From an uncultured Clostridia bacterium (GTDB taxonomy: Bacteria > Bacillota_A > Clostridia > TANB77 > CAG-508), in NCBI GenBank assembly GCA_944392525.1, contig CALXXB010000046.1:1-10143 (forward strand): 10,143 nucleotides of DNA, in the 5' to 3' direction. The stretch's first letter is position 1. Each line of letters opens with the position of its first letter. The notes under the pieces are model-generated. The model saw nothing but the letters and a program-made list of their open reading frames with translations. It was not told where the DNA came from and searched no databases. Shown in pieces: positions 5,659 through 10,143 of this stretch. The position numbers and the translations under genes were made by a program.

Positions 5659-7059
5659 TTAATTATAATCTCTTCCTAAAATAACTGTTACATCAACCTT
5701 ACTAGAACTTGAGCTACTTTCTTGAACTTTTCCACTACCTAACGCTTGTTCAATGCCTTCTAAAACAGCATCTCCTATATTCTTTTTGTTCATTATAACT
5801 GTCTTTGTTGTTGAGTTTGTAGTTCCAGTTCTTGTTACATTATATCCTGCTTCATCTAAGGCATCTACTGCACGTTGTAAATTACTACTTACTCCTGTTC
5901 CATTTATTACTTCCACTTTTATTTCTGATTTACTTTTTGTAGAAATTGTACTTGATGTTGTATTTGTTGCATTAGTTGGATTTGTAGTGCTTTCTTCATC
6001 TGTTGTTTCTTCTTCATCCTTATCTCTGTCATAAAATAATTCTTGTACTAATTCTGCTGTTTTTTCTTCATCATGGATATAAACCCATGTTCCTGAGGCA
6101 TTTTTGTTTGTACTTACTCCAGGTAACGTTGCTGTTAGTAAATTGTCTGTATTAAACTCCACTGCATATGGTATATAATCTTTTATTGCGTTAAAATCAA
6201 TGTTTGTTATTACATTTTCTTCTGCTACATCTAGGATTTGTCCTATTCTAGTTATATTTTCTACCCTTGCTGTTTGTTTTATTACTGCCATCATAAAATC
6301 TCTTTGTGTTCTCATTCTTCCTATATCATTATCACCATATTCTTCAGGATATGATGTACCATCATTATTATGTCTAAAACGTACTAGTTGTTCTGCCTTA
6401 TCTCCATCAAGGAATTGTTCTCCCGCCTTTAAGTGTATATGTAAATCTTGTGATGTATCATCATAATCCATGTCGATTGGAACATCAAATGTAACGCCTC
6501 CAATAGCATCAACTAATTTTATGAACCCTTCTGTTTTAACTATTACATAGTATTGTAAGTTTAATCCTGTTATCTCATTTACTTCATCTAGAACATCCTG
6601 AGGATCCTTTTTCCTACTATATATTGAATTAATCTTTTCATATGCTGTTGCTTTTGCTGGATTATTTCCTGTATATGTATCTCTTGGTATAGATAATAAT
6701 GTTGCCTTCTGCGTATTCGGATTATATGACGCAACCATTATTGTATCCGTAAGAAGTGCTCCTTCTTCATCTGTACTTATTCCTAATACCAAGCATTTAA
6801 ATTCGTCTAAATTTTTTCTAGTATCTTCATTATGTCCCATTGTTGTTGCTAATATTCCTGTTAGTCCTCCACCATTTTTATGTACTTTATATGCAAAAAC
6901 ACCTCCAGCAACTAATAGTAGTAATAAAATTATTAATAAGACTTTTTTCCATTTCTTTTTCTTCTTTTTAGTATTTGGATTTTGTTTTGTTTTTACTTTA
7001 GTTGCCTTTTTTGAATTCCCTTTTTTATTTTCTCTTTTGTTTTTATTATTTTCTTTCAA
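5659..7059 (-). CDS. LytR-CpsA-Psr (LCP) family cell-wall glycopolymer transferase
   Basis: LCP enzymes attach teichoic acids or polysaccharides from lipid carriers to peptidoglycan at the outer membrane face. I start at the TTG at 7059 because AGGAG lies 9 bases upstream; the TTG at 7068 directly abuts that site. The protein is then 466 residues: a very Lys/Asn-rich cytoplasmic N-terminus, one membrane helix (about 38-57), the LCP domain (about 85-265), a Thr/Ser/Glu-rich linker (348-377) and a LytR_C domain (378-463). Conserved LCP residues seen are Asp105, SIPRD with Arg126-Asp127, YEKIN with Lys142 and Asn144, Arg227 and Arg229 (VRFRH), and GRMRTQRDF with Arg248, Arg250, Gln252 and Arg253. 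A Ser run (448-453) lies inside the C-terminal domain. It has its own promoter, downstream of cvpA. Confidence 0.93.
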   Translation of the reverse strand: MKENNKNKRENKKGNSKKATKVKTKQNPNTKKKKKKWKKVLLIILLLLLVAGGVFAYKVHKNGGGLTGILATTMGHNEDTRKNLDEFKCLVLGISTDEEGALLTDTIMVASYNPNTQKATLLSIPRDTYTGNNPAKATAYEKINSIYSRKKDPQDVLDEVNEITGLNLQYYVIVKTEGFIKLVDAIGGVTFDVPIDMDYDDTSQDLHIHLKAGEQFLDGDKAEQLVRFRHNNDGTSYPEEYGDNDIGRMRTQRDFMMAVIKQTARVENITRIGQILDVAEENVITNIDFNAIKDYIPYAVEFNTDNLLTATLPGVSTNKNASGTWVYIHDEEKTAELVQELFYDRDKDEEETTDEESTTNPTNATNTTSSTISTKSKSEIKVEVINGTGVSSNLQRAVDALDEAGYNVTRTGTTNSTTKTVIMNKKNIGDAVLEGIEQALGSGKVQESSSSSSKVDVTVILGRDYN

Positions 7060-7090
7060 AATACTCAACTCCTAAAATTTTCATGATAAA

Positions 7091-7119
7091 AGTATAGCAA
7101 AATTTATTACATAATGCAA
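7091..7119 (-). promoter_or_regulatory. Extended -10 promoter of the LCP gene
   Basis: On the minus strand TTGCAT (7114-7119) and TATACT (7091-7096) are 17 bp apart, and TGC directly precedes the -10 box, making an extended -10. It lies in the gap between cvpA and the LCP gene, so the LCP gene can be expressed apart from the DUF5711-cvpA pair. Confidence 0.7.
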
Positions 7120-7136
7120 CAAATAAAGACATTTTT

Positions 7137-7745
7137 TTAGAAAAATACATTAAGAATATTGTATTCCATCATTGCTTTTGCTAAGTATGTTTGGTTTATA
7201 GTTTCATTTAATCCTCCATCTGGATTAAATGTTATTATTAAGCCAACTATTAACAACACTACATACGTTATTAGTAATCCTCTCAATAATCCATAAACAA
7301 TTCCTCCAGCTTTATTTGCCTGTTTTAAAATTGGTAATTCTGCAACCCAGTTTGCTATTGCACTTATAAATACTAGAACTATTCTTAATATTATAAATAA
7401 TATTATGATTGTTGCACCATATATTATATTCATAGACAAACTTCTTGATGTTTCTGAAATTGCTCCACTTTGAATATCTCCAATTATACTGTTTGTCACT
7501 ACTTGTGTATCATCATTTCCTACTATTTCTTCTAATTTTGTTTCTATTGCTCCTTGTAAACTTTCATCTATTTCTGTTGAATTTATTATTAAACTTCCTA
7601 TTGGTCTATATAATATAAAAGCAATAACTAAAGCCACAACAAAAGCAACTAAATGTATTCCTAAAGATACTAATCCTTTCCTGTATCCTAAAAATACTGA
7701 TACTAAAATAAATAAAATAATAATACCATCAATTATAATCCCCAT
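7137..7745 (-). CDS. CvpA family membrane protein
   Basis: This 202-residue integral membrane protein has four predicted helices at about 5-20, 26-46, 107-131 and 145-171. The motif GYRKGLVSLGIHLVAF (20-35) after helix 1 and LPILKQANKAGGIVYGLLRG (137-156) before helix 4 are typical of CvpA. The extracellular or loop segment at 55-105 is polar. CvpA was first linked to colicin V production in E. coli; its exact role is unsettled, and in Firmicutes it is an envelope protein with no colicin nearby. The start is ATG with AGGAG six bases upstream. It lies 9 nt after the DUF5711-like gene, so the two are co-transcribed. The LCP promoter lies in the gap that follows it. Confidence 0.85.
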   Translation of the reverse strand: MGIIIDGIIILFILVSVFLGYRKGLVSLGIHLVAFVVALVIAFILYRPIGSLIINSTEIDESLQGAIETKLEEIVGNDDTQVVTNSIIGDIQSGAISETSRSLSMNIIYGATIIILFIILRIVLVFISAIANWVAELPILKQANKAGGIVYGLLRGLLITYVVLLIVGLIITFNPDGGLNETINQTYLAKAMMEYNILNVFF

Positions 7746-7754
7746 AACAAACTC

Positions 7755-8945
7755 CTATAAATTAATAATCTCTATTTTGTCTCTATAAATAATTCCTGCA
7801 ATAGAATCTGATACAACAATGCTTGTTATTTCTTGATTAGCTACATACCTTTTCACAAGCCAGCCACCTGTATTTATAAATTCTATTTCAGTTCCTAAAT
7901 TTAACGCAATTATACTTCCATTTGTGTAAATTTCTTTAGCAACATAATTTACCGTATATTGTTTTGTTTCCTTATTATCTATATTTACTATATTTACCAC
8001 TGAATCTGCAGTAAATAATCCTGATGATTTTTCTTCAATATAACACATATTATTTTCCAAATCTATTGATTGGAATGTTATTTTTTTATCACTACTATCT
8101 ACTAATGTATTTTCTTGTTCATCTTCTATTTCTGTTATAGAATCTGTATACATACAAACCAATTTACCTCTATCTTGGTATTTTACATTTGTAATCAATT
8201 TTCCTGTTTCACTTGTATATGTTTTTTCTAATGAATCTTCCGTCTGTCCTTTTTCTGCTTTATCTATTGACATTATTCTTATTGATGATTGTATCATTGT
8301 TCCTGATGTATCAACTTCTGCAATTGCTAAATATTTATTATCATTTGATACACTTACATCTACTGCTCTTGTAAATGCTAAGAATATAGTAAACATTTCT
8401 TTTCCTTCTGGATTATACATTTTTATAACTGTTTTATTACTTGTCCCTGTGATTAGAACTGCTACATATCCATTCTTATTCACATATATTTGAGAAATAT
8501 TTCCATCCACTTGCGCTTCCCAAGAAATATTTTTATCTTCTAATAAATATAATTTTTGTCCTTTATTTTCTGCTATTGCTAAAAATCTATTTGCAGAGCT
8601 AAATATTGGATTTGATATTTGGATATCTAGTGACGCTTCTTCATTTCCTGTATTTCCATAGATAGTAAATTTTGTTTGATTTAATATTCCAATATATCTA
8701 TTAAAAGCATATATATTTCCTGTTTGCTCTTCATTTAGTTCTATTGTTGCAGCCGTATCTTGTTCTATTTCTTTTCTAAATATATTTTTATCTATCCATT
8801 CACGAGTTTGTTTATTAGATAAATACAAGCCAATAATTACTATTATGGCTACTACAATAATAACAACTATAGTTGTTATTATTATTTTCTTTTTATTTAC
8901 TTTTTTAACAACCCCTTCTTCTGCTTCTTTCCATATATCCTTCAT
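7755..8945 (-). CDS. DUF5711-like membrane-anchored beta-propeller-type protein
   Basis: The 396 residues comprise a short basic cytoplasmic N-terminus (1-20), one membrane helix (about 21-43) and a large extracellular domain of repeated beta-strand units. These include NIYAFNRYIGILN, NRFLAIAENKGQKLYLL, NKNGYVAVLI and NDNKYLAIAEVD, each a short strand pair with a hydrophobic core like blades of a WD/PQQ-type propeller. The layout fits DUF5711, found in Clostridia and often next to CvpA; I assign this from memory of the family and the neighbour, not from a search. No catalytic residues are evident. A role as an envelope scaffold or partner of CvpA is inference. The start is ATG with AAGGAG upstream, and the gene follows a clear promoter. 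Confidence 0.7.
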   Translation of the reverse strand: MKDIWKEAEEGVVKKVNKKKIIITTIVVIIVVAIIVIIGLYLSNKQTREWIDKNIFRKEIEQDTAATIELNEEQTGNIYAFNRYIGILNQTKFTIYGNTGNEEASLDIQISNPIFSSANRFLAIAENKGQKLYLLEDKNISWEAQVDGNISQIYVNKNGYVAVLITGTSNKTVIKMYNPEGKEMFTIFLAFTRAVDVSVSNDNKYLAIAEVDTSGTMIQSSIRIMSIDKAEKGQTEDSLEKTYTSETGKLITNVKYQDRGKLVCMYTDSITEIEDEQENTLVDSSDKKITFQSIDLENNMCYIEEKSSGLFTADSVVNIVNIDNKETKQYTVNYVAKEIYTNGSIIALNLGTEIEFINTGGWLVKRYVANQEITSIVVSDSIAGIIYRDKIEIINL

Positions 8946-8973
8946 AATATTTCTCCTTAGTTTTTGTGTTTAT

Positions 8974-9002
8974 ATTTTACTATAAAACATAATAAAAAGC
9001 AA
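8974..9002 (-). promoter_or_regulatory. Promoter of the DUF5711-cvpA operon
   Basis: On the minus strand TTGCTT (8997-9002) and TAAAAT (8974-8979) are 17 bp apart. The -35 box lies within the 22-bp palindrome that terminates the upstream gene, so terminator and promoter share bases. Confidence 0.55.
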
Positions 9003-9017
9003 GAAATTTCTTGCTTT
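8990..9017 (-). terminator. Terminator of the surface protein gene (22-bp palindrome)
   Basis: AAAGCAAGAAA-TTTCTTGCTTT (8996-9017) is a perfect palindrome with no spacer. As RNA it would form an 8-bp stem with a 6-nt loop, followed on the minus strand by TTTATT, 44 bases after the surface protein stop. The same ten bases TTTCTTGCTT also occur in the hairpin after comEA. Confidence 0.7.
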
Positions 9018-9061
9018 CTATTAATATAAAACTTAAATAAATTTACATTATATAGCTACTT

Positions 9062-10143
9062 CTAAATAACAGTCATATGACATCTAGAAGTTTCAATCTT
9101 TACATCGTCACCATAAGTTCTAGTGGTTAAAACTAAATAATAATATCCTTCATCTGAACTAATTACATTTTGTATAGTAATTATAATCCTATTTCCACTA
9201 GACATAGCAAAAGCTCTACTACTTGCTAATACTCCATCTCCCGTTGCGGTTGATGCTTTATATATTTTATATGAAGTAATATCACTTATATTATCTAATC
9301 CTATTGTTATTTTGATTGTTTCTCCAGCGTTAGCAGTTAATGTAGATGGAATTGATGCCTCATACCAAACAGCAAATAAAGTCATATCTTGTGTTGGATA
9401 TATAACTTGTCCTGGTTGATAAGGTGTTCCATATCCTGTACTAGCAGTATTCCAATTTACAAAAGCATGAGTTGTACCTCCAGATGGTCTATCTGCTAAT
9501 TTAACTGAACCTCCTCCAGATGTAGAACCTAGATAGTTCATATAAGTTTGTACATATTGTGGATTTATACTGCCACCTGCACCATTCAAATTATAACTTA
9601 CAGTTACATTATTATAATAAGAAGCATAATATGTTTTGTTAGTTGTTGTTGATATTGTGTTACTTGATTCTATTTGTTCATTAGCACTACTTGAAGTACT
9701 CCATCCTCTAAATGTATATCCATTTGCATAACTTAATGTTCCTAAATCTATAATTGCTGGTTGAGTTCTTCCATTATAATATCCATATGCTGTTCCATAT
9801 GCATAACTTATTTGATTATAGTAATATCTTTTTGTTATTGTTATATCATTTTTGTATATTGCATAATATGTTGCTGGTGATGCTGTTGTTGGCGTCATAC
9901 CATTTGTTGCAGTACTTGAAGTTGATACAAACGCATAATTTGTGTCTCCTGGTCCAGAACTTGATGTTACACTACTTGGTATTGATACCGTTCCGTCGTA
10001 TTGATTTATTGAATAAGAGTTAGATATATATGTCCTTGTTCCATTTGATGTCGCATATGTTGAATTGTATCCTCCATAATAATTAAATCTTACTGATATC
10101 GTTCTTTCATATACTGCATATAATGTCGTTTGTGAAGTACTAC
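9062..10143 (-). CDS. Surface protein with InlB-type (Listeria-Bacteroides) repeats and Ig-like C-terminus (partial)
   Basis: The frame is open to the window edge, so the N-terminus is missing and 359 residues are visible (numbering from the first complete codon at 10141). The ATG at 9898 (residue 82) lies inside a repeat and is not the true start. Modules of about 70-85 residues end in a shared strand: TTLYAVYE (5-12), ATYYAIYKN (90-98), KTYYASYYN (169-177) and MTLFAVWYE (253-261). Inside them are FRGWSTS and FVNWNTASTG, matching the InlB B-repeat / Listeria-Bacteroides (Flg_new) fold. The last 95 residues form an Ig-like domain with SSDEGYYYLVL, the tyrosine-corner motif. The composition is rich in Ser, Thr, Tyr and Asn. 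No LPXTG motif, membrane helix or wall-binding domain follows, so the anchor, if any, is N-terminal. A role in adhesion or as a cell-surface stalk is inferred. Confidence 0.85.
   Translation of the reverse strand, partial: STSQTTLYAVYERTISVRFNYYGGYNSTYATSNGTRTYISNSYSINQYDGTVSIPSSVTSSSGPGDTNYAFVSTSSTATNGMTPTTASPATYYAIYKNDITITKRYYYNQISYAYGTAYGYYNGRTQPAIIDLGTLSYANGYTFRGWSTSSSANEQIESSNTISTTTNKTYYASYYNNVTVSYNLNGAGGSINPQYVQTYMNYLGSTSGGGSVKLADRPSGGTTHAFVNWNTASTGYGTPYQPGQVIYPTQDMTLFAVWYEASIPSTLTANAGETIKITIGLDNISDITSYKIYKASTATGDGVLASSRAFAMSSGNRIIITIQNVISSDEGYYYLVLTTRTYGDDVKIETSRCHMTVI

Noticed and set aside
5753..6466. Two plus-strand open frames opposite the LCP gene (5753-6034 and 6200-6466)
   Set aside because: They are Val/Ser/Phe-rich translations antisense to a clear LCP gene, without ribosome sites or family features.
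9754..10023. Plus-strand open frame opposite the surface protein, hydrophobic Leu/His-rich
   Set aside because: It is an antisense shadow of a repetitive coding region, with no ribosome site and low-complexity composition.

Overview
This is an AT-rich, densely packed window from a low-GC Gram-positive bacterium, most likely an anaerobic clostridial Firmicute. The evidence is strong AGGAGG-type ribosome binding sites, ATG and TTG starts, a two-gene SUF system, a DacA/DacF-type carboxypeptidase, an LCP protein, CvpA, a DUF5711-like protein and an InlB-type repeat surface protein. I cannot name the species.

Left end (1-390): the window opens on the last bases of what looks like initiator tRNA-fMet, followed by a strong hairpin. 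A small, unrecognised 52-residue protein gene follows on the plus strand with its own terminator, which runs into the stop codon of the convergent Fic gene.

Fe-S / toxin-antitoxin operon (388-3498, minus strand): one good sigma-A-type promoter with a palindromic operator drives, in order, a DtxR-like regulator, the ABC ATPase SufC, one SufB/SufD-family scaffold, a VbhA-like antitoxin and a Fic-domain toxin. All junctions are 1-14 nt, so the five genes are probably co-transcribed. The regulator has lost most classical DtxR metal ligands and instead carries three cysteines near its C-terminus, which suggests a sensor of Fe-S or thiol state controlling Fe-S assembly. The Fic protein and its antitoxin both seem to have lost the Arg/Glu pair that normally mediates inhibition.

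Middle (3534-5660): a stand-alone ComEA (SLBB plus helix-hairpin-helix, membrane anchored) on the minus strand is divergent from a membrane-anchored D-Ala-D-Ala carboxypeptidase on the plus strand. The carboxypeptidase ends at a long hairpin made of two 13-bp palindromes, shared with the convergent LCP gene.

Right part (5659-10143, minus strand): a partial surface protein with InlB-type repeats and an Ig-like C-terminal domain ends at a 22-bp palindromic terminator. That palindrome also contains the -35 box of the next promoter, which drives a DUF5711-like protein and CvpA. An LCP glycopolymer transferase follows from its own extended -10 promoter. This half is a cell-envelope block.

No stretch longer than 300 bases lacks a gene. 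I saw no CRISPR array, insertion sequence or integrase. The most notable content is the regulator-SUF-Fic operon.
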